From Sphingobacterium rhinopitheci (GTDB lineage: Bacteria; Bacteroidota; Bacteroidia; Sphingobacteriales; Sphingobacteriaceae), in assembly GCF_022627575.1 (NCBI RefSeq), contig NZ_JADEYQ010000002.1, forward strand, positions 434,001 to 498,000: a stretch of DNA of 64,000 nt, in the 5' to 3' direction. Position 1 is the first letter of the stretch. Each line of letters begins with the position of its first letter. This document shows positions 1 through 7,857 of the stretch, in pieces. The notes under the pieces were generated by a model that saw only the letters and a list, made by a program, of their open reading frames with translations, did not search any database and had not been told where the DNA came from. A program made the translations under genes and the position numbers.

Positions 1-2
1 TA

Positions 3-338
3 TTAGTACAGATATCTTATGCAATAGGCGTTAAAGATCCGATGGGCATCTATGTAAACACATACGGCACAAGTAAAGTCGATTATTCGGATGGTGAAAT
101 TGCCAATAAGATTACGGAATTATTTGACATGACACCTTATGGTATCGAAAGTAGATTAGGTTTACGCAAGCCAATCTATGCGGAGACGGCAGCTTATGGT
201 CATATGGGTAGAACACCAAAAACAATTACAAAGACATTTGAAAATACAATGGGAGAAAGTATCTCTATGGATGTTGATTTATTTACGTGGGAAAAACTAG
301 ACTACGTAGACCAAATAAAAACAGCCTTTCAATTATAA
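3..338 (+). CDS. metK: S-adenosylmethionine synthase, C-terminal part
   Basis: This is the last 111 residues of methionine adenosyltransferase, which makes S-adenosylmethionine from ATP and methionine in the cytosol. The reading frame is open from the window edge, so the gene starts outside. The visible part holds the family's C-terminal domain: the stretch around ISYAIGVKDPMG and the conserved AAYGHMGR block near the end of the catalytic core. A strong hairpin terminator follows directly. Identification rests on these motifs and is firm; the N-terminal catalytic loops cannot be inspected. Confidence 0.95.
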   Translation, partial: LVQISYAIGVKDPMGIYVNTYGTSKVDYSDGEIANKITELFDMTPYGIESRLGLRKPIYAETAAYGHMGRTPKTITKTFENTMGESISMDVDLFTWEKLDYVDQIKTAFQL

Positions 339-341
339 TAC

Positions 342-374
342 AAAAAGGAGCTTCTACAAAAAGCTCCTTTTTTG
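342..374. terminator. Bidirectional rho-independent terminator
   Basis: Inverted repeat AAAAAGGAGCTT / AAGCTCCTTTTT with a 6-base loop, flanked by A and T runs. It sits between the plus-strand metK stop and the minus-strand DUF2490 stop, so it can end both transcripts. Confidence 0.85.
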
Positions 375-394
375 TTTCTCTTTTATGTGGTTGG

Positions 395-1066
395 TTATTT
401 TATCTTTAGGTTGTGGTGAAAAGATAGTAAAACATTATTTGTGCCCTGCTGCACACCTACATTTTGAAACATATAACCGAGCTGTACACCAAGGTTATCT
501 CTAAACTTATAGCCGATCCCAGCATATGCCCTATTGCGATCAAAAACAGTGATGTTGGCATCATCAGCGATATTTAAGAACAGCTCATCATATACTGCGA
601 TATACGCCCCATGCTTAGCAAATCCCTTATCTGTCAAAGGAATATCCGCAAACAAACAATACCTAAAACGTCCTCTAAACTCTTGGTTTTGAATAAACCG
701 TTCCTCCAAACGTAAACGGTGTCTAAATTTTGCCTTGCCCATGCTATGGTTAAACAAAGCCTCTTGATAGATCCTATGCTCGACAAAAGGATTATTGGGT
801 TCCCCAAACGATTCGGTGTAAATAAAGCCATAACCTAAAGTTGTTACCAAATAAGGCTTCAATTGATATTGTGCACCTACACGCACAAGCGTTTGATGGT
901 GGTCACCCACAATTTTATAATCACGAAGTTGAATCTCTTGATGAATACTAAATTTGGATTCTTTAATCTTAGTATTACCAAAATAAATGAGCCATCCTTG
1001 GAGATTCTGTGCAAAGCAAGGTAGAGTTACCGCTATAAATAAAAGGTTCAGTAGTATAATTCGCAT
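395..1066 (-). CDS. DUF2490 family secreted or outer-membrane protein
   Basis: A 223-residue protein with a signal peptide (MRIILLNLLFIAVTLPCFAQ) followed by alternating, aromatic-rich strands typical of DUF2490, a Bacteroidota family thought to form a small outer-membrane beta-barrel. Repeated 'YQLKPYLVTTLGYGF' and 'YKFRDNLGVQLGYMF'-like hairpins fit barrel strands, and the chain ends in a short basic tail. I chose the ATG at 1066 rather than the one at 1090 because it places the signal peptide at the N-terminus. The gene stands alone, converging on metK. No function is established for the family, so none is assigned. Confidence 0.75.
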   Translation of the reverse strand: MRIILLNLLFIAVTLPCFAQNLQGWLIYFGNTKIKESKFSIHQEIQLRDYKIVGDHHQTLVRVGAQYQLKPYLVTTLGYGFIYTESFGEPNNPFVEHRIYQEALFNHSMGKAKFRHRLRLEERFIQNQEFRGRFRYCLFADIPLTDKGFAKHGAYIAVYDELFLNIADDANITVFDRNRAYAGIGYKFRDNLGVQLGYMFQNVGVQQGTNNVLLSFHHNLKIK

Positions 1067-1125
1067 GTTACGAAAATAATAACCGTGCACTAAAATACTA
1101 CATCCTTAAGGTAAAGATTATATGA

Positions 1126-1155
1126 CAAAAAAAAGGCAACAGTAATGTTGCCTTA
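1126..1155 (-). terminator. Terminator after ybeY
   Basis: On the minus strand AAGGCAACA, a 4-base loop and TGTTGCCTT are followed by a run of eight T, directly downstream of the ybeY stop codon. Confidence 0.8.
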
Positions 1156-1172
1156 TACTAACGATATTTTTA

Positions 1173-1607
1173 TTAAAAGGAACGCTTAGTAAGGTATTCG
1201 TTCTCTTTGGCAGTCATCAATTCTTTATCTTCTTTCTTTTTGTCTAAGAAACCACACAAATGTAATACCCCATGGATAATGACGCGGTGTAACTCATCAC
1301 GCTCGGTAACGCCAAATTTGGCTGCATTCTCTTGAGTACGCTCTACCGAAATAAATATATCACCAGCGATAAGGTCCTCCTCTTCGGAAGAATCAAAAGT
1401 AACAATATCTGTATAGGTATCATGATCAAGATACTGCTTATTGATTTCCAATAAGTAAGCATCAGAGCAAAATACAAAGCTCAATTCGCCAATACGCTTA
1501 AACCCTTCAGCCTTGATGGTATCACCAATCCAACTTCTAACCTTAGCTTTATCTTTCAAAGTGAATGCTATATCTTCACTAAAGAAGGAAATATCTTTCA
1601 ATGCCAT
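1173..1607 (-). CDS. ybeY: Endoribonuclease YbeY
   Basis: A 144-residue single-domain metalloenzyme of the UPF0054 family, which acts in 16S rRNA 3'-end maturation and ribosome quality control. The signature HGVLHLCGF lies at residues 112-120, giving two zinc-ligand histidines (H112, H116). At the place of the usual third histidine the protein has Asp122, a replacement I associate with Bacteroidota members. It starts 3 bases after the ruvX stop, so the two are cotranscribed from the promoter upstream of ruvX. Length is normal for the family. Confidence 0.93.
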   Translation of the reverse strand: MALKDISFFSEDIAFTLKDKAKVRSWIGDTIKAEGFKRIGELSFVFCSDAYLLEINKQYLDHDTYTDIVTFDSSEEEDLIAGDIFISVERTQENAAKFGVTERDELHRVIIHGVLHLCGFLDKKKEDKELMTAKENEYLTKRSF

Positions 1608-1610
1608 ATT

Positions 1611-2024
1611 CTAAAATGCTTTTGTTTCCATATATGTTTGTAGAATAATAGTGGCTGATATGGTATCAACCAATCCTTTATTCTGCTTTTTATTTTTTTT
1701 CATGCCACTCTGTGCAATTGCCGAAGAGGCCATCTTAGAAGTAAAACGCTCATCTACCTCGACCACATTAATCGTTGGGTACTCGCGCTTTAGCTTACGT
1801 ACAAAGCCAAGGACATGCATTGCAGACTCCGAGTCCGTACCATCCATTTGCAAGGGTTTACCGACTACAAAAGTACTAACTTGCTCTGTCAACAGATAAG
1901 TTTTTAAGAAATCCCATATTTCTGTAGGATGAACCGTTGTCAAAGCTGTCGCAATAATTTGCAAGGGATCAGTTACAGCTACACCAATACGCTTTGTCCC
2001 ATAGTCAAATGCCATTAATCGCAT
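1611..2024 (-). CDS. ruvX: Putative Holliday junction resolvase / pre-16S rRNA nuclease YqgF
   Basis: A 137-residue RNase H-like protein of the YqgF/RuvX family, implicated in 5'-end processing of pre-16S rRNA and historically called a Holliday junction resolvase. The first acidic residue is in MRLMAFDYGTKRIGVAVTD (Asp7). The 'VVGKPLQMDGT' strand and the 'VDERFTSKMA' motif follow in the expected order. It is first gene of a two-gene operon with ybeY; both products touch 16S rRNA maturation, so the pairing makes biological sense. A good -7 element lies 16 bases upstream. Confidence 0.93.
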   Translation of the reverse strand: MRLMAFDYGTKRIGVAVTDPLQIIATALTTVHPTEIWDFLKTYLLTEQVSTFVVGKPLQMDGTDSESAMHVLGFVRKLKREYPTINVVEVDERFTSKMASSAIAQSGMKKNKKQNKGLVDTISATIILQTYMETKAF

Positions 2025-2039
2025 AAATATATTTTTTTA

Positions 2040-2047
2040 CAAAGGTA
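2040..2047 (-). promoter_or_regulatory. Candidate -7 element for ruvX-ybeY
   Basis: Minus strand reads TACCTTTG, an exact fit to the Bacteroidota -7 consensus TAnnTTTG, just upstream of the ruvX ATG. No clear -33 TTG at the preferred distance. Confidence 0.5.
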
Positions 2048-2074
2048 CAATTCCATATTGATGATAAAAATCTA

Positions 2075-2082
2075 TAACTTTG
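2075..2082 (+). promoter_or_regulatory. Candidate -7 element for the deformylase fusion gene
   Basis: Plus strand reads TAACTTTG, matching TAnnTTTG, 19 bases before the ATG at 2102. It is divergent from, and 27 bases away from, the ruvX -7 element, so the two promoters would be back to back. Confidence 0.45.
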
Positions 2083-2101
2083 GTAGATTATTTTAATAAC
2101 T

Positions 2102-3325
2102 ATGCAAAAATTACTATTCTTATTCCTGCTCAGTATTCCATCGTTTTTATTGGGCCAAAATATAGATACCGAGATCAACGCCTATAGAACGGCACAAAAG
2201 GAGAGTTTTCTGAAAGATGAATTCGGGCCCTTACGAAAAGAAAATGTACAATACTTATCTTATTATCCATCTAGCAGTGACTATATCGTCGAAGCAGATG
2301 TAGAACTGTTACAAGCTGAAAAAACATTTAGAATGCCGACCTATGATGGCACGAGCAATCCGTACAAGCGATATGCTATTTTAACCTTTAAAATAGGCGG
2401 TACAGATTATCAATTGACGGCCTATCAATCGGCTTCCCTATTTGGCAATCCAGCATATGCGAATTACTTATTTTTACCATTTTTAGACCAAACAAATGGC
2501 GAAGACACATATGGAGGCGGTAGATATATTGAGTTAGATGCTACACAAATCATGAATGGTAAAATAAAAATTGATTTCAATAAAGCATATAATCCCTATT
2601 GTGCGTATAGCTCAGGCTATCGTTGTCCACAACCTCCATCAGAAAATTCATTAGCAATCGCTATATTAGCGGGAGAGAAAAAATATAAAGGTCCTAAGAA
2701 CGAACGCCCAGTAAACAAAAATATGGCTAAAAATTTCAACGAAAAAGAAAAGAAAATCATATTATCTGGAGATAAAGAAAGTAAACTTCATGTTTATCAA
2801 ATCACAGATGAAAAGGAACTTAATGTATTAAAATCTAGCTCTACAGATATAAATAGTGATGACCCACTTATTCCAATTTTAAAGCAACGCATGCTTCTAA
2901 CGGTACAAGATCCATCTCATCCGGGAGTCGGTATTGCAGCACCTCAAGTTGGTATTAACAAAAATCTAATTTGGGTTCAACGTTTTGATAAGGAGGGAGA
3001 GCCATTTGAATTCTACATTAATCCGAAAATAATCTGGCGTTCAAAGCTAATACGTACAGGCGCTGAGGGATGTCTATCAATTCCTGATCAGAAAGAAAAC
3101 GTAGAACGCAACAATACGATCAGGCTACAATATTGGGATGAAAAGGGTAATATCATAGAGGAGAATATCGAGGGCTTCACAGCAGTTATATTCCAACATG
3201 AAGTAGATCATTTGTATGGTATATTGTATCCCGACCGTGTCGAAGAACAACAAAATAGAGAAACCATCGAATTGAATGAGAAAATAAAATACACGATCGA
3301 AAAAGGAGTAACATTAATCCCATAA
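2102..3325 (+). CDS. Exported DUF1684-peptide deformylase fusion protein
   Basis: A 407-residue two-domain protein. Residues 1-19 are a hydrophobic signal peptide ending in LLGQ. Residues about 20-197 match DUF1684: 'FGPLRKENVQYLSYYPSSSDY', the 'RYAILTFKIGG' strand, the 'FLPFLDQTNGEDTYGGGRY' block and the 'NPYCAYSSGYRCPQPP' block. Residues about 225-395 are a peptide deformylase with all three metal-site motifs intact: GVGIAAPQ (275-282), EGCLS (322-326) and HEVDH (366-370). Deformylases normally act in the cytosol on nascent N-formyl-Met chains, so an exported copy cannot do that job and may act on released formyl peptides (inference). The gene stands alone between divergent ruvX and a convergent operon. 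The cytosolic housekeeping deformylase is not in this window. Confidence 0.85.
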   Translation: MQKLLFLFLLSIPSFLLGQNIDTEINAYRTAQKESFLKDEFGPLRKENVQYLSYYPSSSDYIVEADVELLQAEKTFRMPTYDGTSNPYKRYAILTFKIGGTDYQLTAYQSASLFGNPAYANYLFLPFLDQTNGEDTYGGGRYIELDATQIMNGKIKIDFNKAYNPYCAYSSGYRCPQPPSENSLAIAILAGEKKYKGPKNERPVNKNMAKNFNEKEKKIILSGDKESKLHVYQITDEKELNVLKSSSTDINSDDPLIPILKQRMLLTVQDPSHPGVGIAAPQVGINKNLIWVQRFDKEGEPFEFYINPKIIWRSKLIRTGAEGCLSIPDQKENVERNNTIRLQYWDEKGNIIEENIEGFTAVIFQHEVDHLYGILYPDRVEEQQNRETIELNEKIKYTIEKGVTLIP

Positions 3326-3330
3326 AGCAA

Positions 3331-3362
3331 TTAAGCCCTGAACTTATCATTCAGGGCTTAAT
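3331..3362. terminator. Convergent terminator
   Basis: TTAAGCCCTGAA and TTCAGGGCTTAA form a 12-bp arm hairpin with a short loop between the plus-strand deformylase fusion and the minus-strand glutamine cyclotransferase. Flanking A/T runs allow use on both strands. Confidence 0.8.
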
Positions 3363-3379
3363 AATTTAATATCCAATAT

Positions 3380-4432
3380 CTATCTTTCTACTAATTTTAT
3401 TTCATATAATCGAGGCCATAGCTTTCCTGTTAAAAATAAGCGCTTTGCTGCGTGATCATAGGCAATACCATTCATTTCATTATCAACTTCAGAACGTCCT
3501 TCAGTATTCAATCCAACTAAGTTAATACGCCCTTCAACAGCTCCGGTTTCAGGATTGATAATAACTATAATTTCTTGACCATATACATTAGCATAAACCT
3601 TGCCATCGATATATTCTAATTCATTCAATTCAATTACAGGTCCATTTTCATCATAAACACGTACAGAGCCAAGCTCACTACCCGATTGCGGATCTAAGAA
3701 ATATAAAGAATTAGTGCCGTCAGATTTTATCAATCGTTGACCATCGTAGGTCAAACCCCATCCTTCTTTACTATTCCCATATTTAAAAGTCCCTACACGA
3801 TTCATGGATTTTTTATCGTAAAAATAACCTTCTCCTTCCGTCCAGGTAAGAAAAACAATCTTATCACCAATAACGGTGATTCCTTCACCAAAGAAATTCT
3901 CTTTGGGCTCTACCTTTTGAAGTATCTTCCCTGTTGTAAGATCTACTTTACGCAGAGAAGTAACTATATCAGGAAGATGCGAGGGATTACCTGTTCCCTC
4001 ATAAAGTATACCATCTACAAACTGTAAGCCCTGTGTGTAAGCAGTACTATCATGAGGGAATACATTGACCACCTCATAAGCATATTGTTTAGGATTTGGC
4101 GGTAAAATGATCACATTACTATACGCAATATCTTCTTTTCCCTGGGCATATACTTTGGCAGACAAAGATTTATCACCTAAACCATATTTTGTACTATCAA
4201 ATACTACGCTACTGGTATCTTTTTTGGTTGCTAATGGCAGACCGTCCACTGAATAAACAACGGAATCAATCGTTGCTACAGGAAAATTTAAGGAAAGCTT
4301 GACTTGTTTACCCAATACGACACGCTCTCCCGCTTCAGGGGTTGTAAATTTCAATTTCCCTTCTTGAGACTTACAACCTACCATAGTAAACAGCGCCATT
4401 AATGATAGACCTAAAATTGGTTTCCAATTCAT
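3380..4432 (-). CDS. Glutaminyl-peptide cyclotransferase, lipoprotein (plant-type beta-propeller)
   Basis: A 350-residue lipoprotein: the N-terminus MNWKPILGLSLMALFTMVGC has a lipobox with Cys20. Residues about 25-110 form a small Ig-like region. Residues about 115-345 match the glutamine cyclotransferase family (PF05096), which converts N-terminal Gln to pyroglutamate on exported peptides. Recognisable blocks are 'FPHDSTAYTQGLQF', 'YEGTGNPSHLPDIVTSLRKV', the acidic 'FFGEGITVIGDKI', 'KEGWGLTYDGQRLIKSDGTN' and 'NEMNGIAYDHAAKRLFLTGKLWPRLYEI'. It is the last gene of the dnaG-yraN run, 12 bases after yraN. Family assignment is firm; substrate is inferred. Confidence 0.88.
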   Translation of the reverse strand: MNWKPILGLSLMALFTMVGCKSQEGKLKFTTPEAGERVVLGKQVKLSLNFPVATIDSVVYSVDGLPLATKKDTSSVVFDSTKYGLGDKSLSAKVYAQGKEDIAYSNVIILPPNPKQYAYEVVNVFPHDSTAYTQGLQFVDGILYEGTGNPSHLPDIVTSLRKVDLTTGKILQKVEPKENFFGEGITVIGDKIVFLTWTEGEGYFYDKKSMNRVGTFKYGNSKEGWGLTYDGQRLIKSDGTNSLYFLDPQSGSELGSVRVYDENGPVIELNELEYIDGKVYANVYGQEIIVIINPETGAVEGRINLVGLNTEGRSEVDNEMNGIAYDHAAKRLFLTGKLWPRLYEIKLVER

Positions 4433-4444
4433 TGTATTTATTTT

Positions 4445-4798
4445 TTAATTGCTCCAAAAAGCATCTTTTATTAATTCGATTTTATTCGTACCTAAATATA
4501 CAGAAACTATATCAAATCTGATATCCCCTTGATAGCCCGACATCTCTAAATAAGCATCAGCTGCTTGGATAAGATTTTTTTGTTTCTTAGCATCCACAAA
4601 AAACTCAGGACGGCCATAATTGGTAGTGGTTCTACTTTTCACCTCCACAAAGACCAGCGTATCACCATCCATGGCAATGATATCCACTTCCCAATACCTA
4701 TAGCGCCAATTGATAGTTTTAATTGTATAGCCCAAATTTTGTATATAAATAGATGCTAATGCCTCGCCTTTATTTCCTGCCCTCCTTTGGTTAGACAT
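4445..4798 (-). CDS. YraN family putative endonuclease (UPF0102)
   Basis: A 117-residue protein of the YraN/UPF0102 family, a small restriction-endonuclease-like fold. The PD-(D/E)XK-like core is visible as 'WEVDIIAMDGDTLVFVEVKSR', and 'NKGEALASIYIQNLGYTI' at the N-terminus is the family's first helix. 'FFVDAKKQKNLIQAADAYL' follows the active site as usual. Biochemical function is unproven across most of the family. It lies 5 bases downstream of dnaG, indicating cotranscription. Confidence 0.9.
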   Translation of the reverse strand: MSNQRRAGNKGEALASIYIQNLGYTIKTINWRYRYWEVDIIAMDGDTLVFVEVKSRTTTNYGRPEFFVDAKKQKNLIQAADAYLEMSGYQGDIRFDIVSVYLGTNKIELIKDAFWSN

Positions 4799-4803
4799 AG
4801 CCG

Positions 4804-6798
4804 CTATTTAACAACCGTATTTCCCAACAACTGACCTAATGTTTGCTCTGCTTCTTTCAATTTTTGATACTTACTTAACGCAATATCCATATCTTGCTCC
4901 GATAGCGGAGTTTTCAATTCTTCCCGTATTTTATGGATTTCCTTTTCAAACTTTCTTTTTTTTATTCTATATATAGCTTGAATAATCAATACCTTGAGGT
5001 GTTCTATTTCACGTGTAACATGGATTTTCCGTTTATCATCATTCCAATTGGGACTGATTTCATAACGTGAAGCTATACTATCCACTGCCAGATTAACAAC
5101 ATCTTGATTCTTATGCGAAAGGAAGAACTTAGCTTCCGGCACTTCAAAATTCTCGGCTTGTTTTTTAAATTCAGCCACAATAATAGCACTGGGCTTATCT
5201 TCAAAATCAATATCATCTATAGAGCCCAATAAATAAGGAGCTACTGGCACATCCCCGTCGCCTTCCCAGGTGACGAGTTCCTGTCCATAATTCAACAGTA
5301 TACGTATGATTTCCCGCTCTTGAAGCGTCTCCGCGGTTATCTGTTGAGGTGCTACAACTTCAGTAGTCCCCGCTTCATTTCTTTCTTGTTCATTTAAGAA
5401 AAAGTCAGGCGGCGGCATCTCCCCATACGGTCCAACCGCTAAAGAACCTGTTGCATTATTTTGTTGATTTATCTTCTTCTCTGAAGCCTTAGCCTTATTG
5501 ATCCGAATTTTATTCAATTCACTCAATAATATGCGCTCTTCGATATCTAGTAAAGAAGAACATTGACGTATAAATACAGAAACCTTAATCTCATCGGGAA
5601 TGAGGGCAATACTTTCAACTACATCTCGAATAACTTCTGCCCTCTTAATAGGGTCATCCTTAGCATCCTTGAGTAAAATATTTGTTTTATAGAAGATAAA
5701 ATCCTCTTGATGCAAAGCGATATAATCTTTGAATGCAGTAGAACCTACCTCCCTGATATAAGAATCGGGATCATTGCCATCAGGAAATAGAAGAACTTTA
5801 ACATTCAAGCCTTCCTCCAATAACATATCGGTACCACGTAGCGAAGCCTTGATACCTGCGGCATCACCATCATAGAGTATTACTACATTCTTAGTAAACC
5901 TAGAGATAAGCTTAATTTGACCTGTGGTCAATGATGTCCCCGAAGACGAAACTACGTTTTCGACACCGGCTTGATGCATCGCTATGACATCGGCATACCC
6001 CTCTACAAGATAACAAAGATCATGATCTGCTATTGCTTTCTTAGCATGATTTAGCCCATAAAGAACGTCTGATTTGTGGTATATCTCACTCTCCGGAGAA
6101 TTGACATATTTGGGGACAGATTTCTCTGTTTTTAGGGTACGGCCACCAAAACCTATAATACGTCCTGTCAGATTTTGAATCGGAAATATAACTCTTCCTC
6201 TAAAACGATCATATAAACTTTTGTCATCACGAGCTATAGCAAGACCTATTTCTGTCAAGTAGGAATCAGCAAAACCATTTTTGTTGGCTTCATCCACCAA
6301 TGCAGTCCATTGATCAGGTGAATATCCGAGTTCAAATTTCTTAATGATATCTTCTCGATATCCCCGTTCTTTGAAATAAGAAAGACCAATTGATTTTCCT
6401 AAATCTGATTCCCAAAGGTGATTTTTAAAGAATTTACCAGCCCATTGACTGAGCACATACAAACTTTCACGCTTATCTTGGGCAGCCATCTGCGCAGGAG
6501 TTCTCTCTGTCTCCTGAATTTCGATATGATATTTATTGGCCAGAAATCGAATTGCCTCAGGGTAGGAATATTTTTCCAATTCCATTACAAACTTGACAGC
6601 ATCACCACCTACACCACAGCCAAAACATTTGTAAATACCTTTTGCTACAGAGACATAAAAAGATGGCGTCTTTTCATTATGGAAAGGACAATTCCCTATT
6701 AATGAAGTTCCTCTTTTCTTAAGGTCCACAAAATCCCCTACAACCTCCTCAATTCGAGCAGTATCTAATACCTTATCAACGGTCTCTTTAGTAATCAA
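4804..6798 (-). CDS. dnaG: DNA primase DnaG
   Basis: A 664-residue primase that lays RNA primers at the replication fork. The N-terminal CHC2 zinc finger has Cys37, His40, Cys58 and Cys61. The RNA polymerase/Toprim core follows, with 'LVEGYADVIAMHQAG' (conserved Glu) near residue 265 and 'VVILYDGDAAGIKAS' (DxD) near 310. The last ~200 residues are the charged, helical helicase-binding region, with low-complexity linkers around 435-490. Length is normal for the phylum. It is the first gene of the dnaG-yraN-cyclotransferase operon, with a -7 element and a leader hairpin upstream. Confidence 0.96.
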   Translation of the reverse strand: MITKETVDKVLDTARIEEVVGDFVDLKKRGTSLIGNCPFHNEKTPSFYVSVAKGIYKCFGCGVGGDAVKFVMELEKYSYPEAIRFLANKYHIEIQETERTPAQMAAQDKRESLYVLSQWAGKFFKNHLWESDLGKSIGLSYFKERGYREDIIKKFELGYSPDQWTALVDEANKNGFADSYLTEIGLAIARDDKSLYDRFRGRVIFPIQNLTGRIIGFGGRTLKTEKSVPKYVNSPESEIYHKSDVLYGLNHAKKAIADHDLCYLVEGYADVIAMHQAGVENVVSSSGTSLTTGQIKLISRFTKNVVILYDGDAAGIKASLRGTDMLLEEGLNVKVLLFPDGNDPDSYIREVGSTAFKDYIALHQEDFIFYKTNILLKDAKDDPIKRAEVIRDVVESIALIPDEIKVSVFIRQCSSLLDIEERILLSELNKIRINKAKASEKKINQQNNATGSLAVGPYGEMPPPDFFLNEQERNEAGTTEVVAPQQITAETLQEREIIRILLNYGQELVTWEGDGDVPVAPYLLGSIDDIDFEDKPSAIIVAEFKKQAENFEVPEAKFFLSHKNQDVVNLAVDSIASRYEISPNWNDDKRKIHVTREIEHLKVLIIQAIYRIKKRKFEKEIHKIREELKTPLSEQDMDIALSKYQKLKEAEQTLGQLLGNTVVK

Positions 6799-6833
6799 AC
6801 TTATTTGTATTAACTATATATTGTGTAGTACTA

Positions 6834-6849
6834 CGTATTTAAAAATACG
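6834..6849 (-). promoter_or_regulatory. Leader hairpin of dnaG
   Basis: CGTATTT and AAATACG form a perfect 7-bp stem with a 2-base loop. It lies just downstream of the dnaG -7 element, so it would sit at the extreme 5' end of the mRNA, where such stems can protect transcripts (inference). Confidence 0.35.
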
Positions 6850-6856
6850 CTACATT

Positions 6857-6864
6857 CAAATTTA
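6857..6864 (-). promoter_or_regulatory. Candidate -7 element for dnaG
   Basis: Minus strand TAAATTTG fits TAnnTTTG, about 60 bases upstream of the dnaG ATG, with the hairpin at 6834-6849 between them. Confidence 0.45.
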
Positions 6865-6926
6865 TAAATTATTAATAGAAAAAACAGTTATATCCATTTA
6901 ATTTAACATAACTGTATATAACCTAA

Positions 6927-6951
6927 AAGAGCCCGATAATATCGAGCTCCC
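6927..6951 (-). terminator. Terminator at the end of the polysaccharide export genes
   Basis: On the minus strand GAGCTCGAT and ATCGGGCTC pair (one G-U) around a 3-base loop and are followed by TTTT, 22 bases after the phosphatase stop. It closes the whole locus. Confidence 0.7.
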
Positions 6952-6972
6952 TTATATATAAAATACTATATT

Positions 6973-7773
6973 TTAACCTACTTCATTTTTACCATGCACT
7001 GCAACCGCATCTAAAAGGGTAGGATTCAAAATGGTACAAGGCTTTAATAAATCACGTAAAGGATACTTAGCGACAAGATCTTGTAGCGCCTTTAGATGCC
7101 TTTCATGATGTAAATCTGTACCTACAAAATCATACATGCCCGATTTAATCAATGTCAAAGCAGTAGATTTTACCTCAACACCATAATAGCGACTAATAGA
7201 TAATAAATTAAGTTGTAATAAGCATCCAGCATCTTTGATCTGCTTGTACATATCAAAGTTCATATGGTAATAATTGTATCGCTCTGGATGTGCCAAAATA
7301 GGTTTATAGCCCATTTTTTGGATATCAAATATCGTTTGAAATAAAGCTCTAGACTCCGAAAGGTAAGACATCTCAATCAAGACATATCCACCAGGCATCA
7401 CACAAAGATTATCTTTATCAATTAAACCTGCAAGGCCACCATCAATCATATGCTCTGCAGCATGATATATTTCGACTTTGCTACCCCTGTCATTCAAGGC
7501 ACTTTCTAACTGCCTATGCGCATTTCCAATTGTTGATTTCGTATTGGGATGTACACCCTCCATAATATGGGGAGTACAAATAAATTTAGAAAGCCCCAAT
7601 TGAGTCAATCCATTAATCAAAGTTAAAGAATCCTCAACCGACTTACTTCCATCATCGATAGCTGGTAATAAGTGGTTGTGCATATCCACTTCCAAGAAAT
7701 TGAGCTTCCCCAATTCTCTTATGTTAGATTCGGACTTATCCCCAACTCCGAACAATTTTGAAAAAAAACCCAT
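6973..7773 (-). CDS. CpsB/YwqE-type tyrosine-protein phosphatase (PHP family)
   Basis: A 266-residue PHP-domain metallophosphatase of the CpsB/CapC/YwqE family, which dephosphorylates the autokinase that controls capsule chain length. Metal-binding motifs are 'DMHNHLLPAIDDGS' (His32, His34), 'FICTPHIMEGVHPN', 'GYKPILAHPERYNYY' and 'YDFVGTDLHHERH', in the family order. It lies 84 bases downstream of the Wzc-like kinase, its expected substrate, and is the last gene of the locus, followed by a terminator. Function by family and context is strong; the exact phosphotyrosines it acts on are inferred to be those of the Wzc tail. Confidence 0.9.
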   Translation of the reverse strand: MGFFSKLFGVGDKSESNIRELGKLNFLEVDMHNHLLPAIDDGSKSVEDSLTLINGLTQLGLSKFICTPHIMEGVHPNTKSTIGNAHRQLESALNDRGSKVEIYHAAEHMIDGGLAGLIDKDNLCVMPGGYVLIEMSYLSESRALFQTIFDIQKMGYKPILAHPERYNYYHMNFDMYKQIKDAGCLLQLNLLSISRYYGVEVKSTALTLIKSGMYDFVGTDLHHERHLKALQDLVAKYPLRDLLKPCTILNPTLLDAVAVHGKNEVG

Positions 7774-7857
7774 CTAATTTAAATTAATGTATAAGCATAA
7801 CGTGAGAACCCTACAAATCGCTACAGTTCCAAATATTATGCCATGTTTGGTTAAGTG

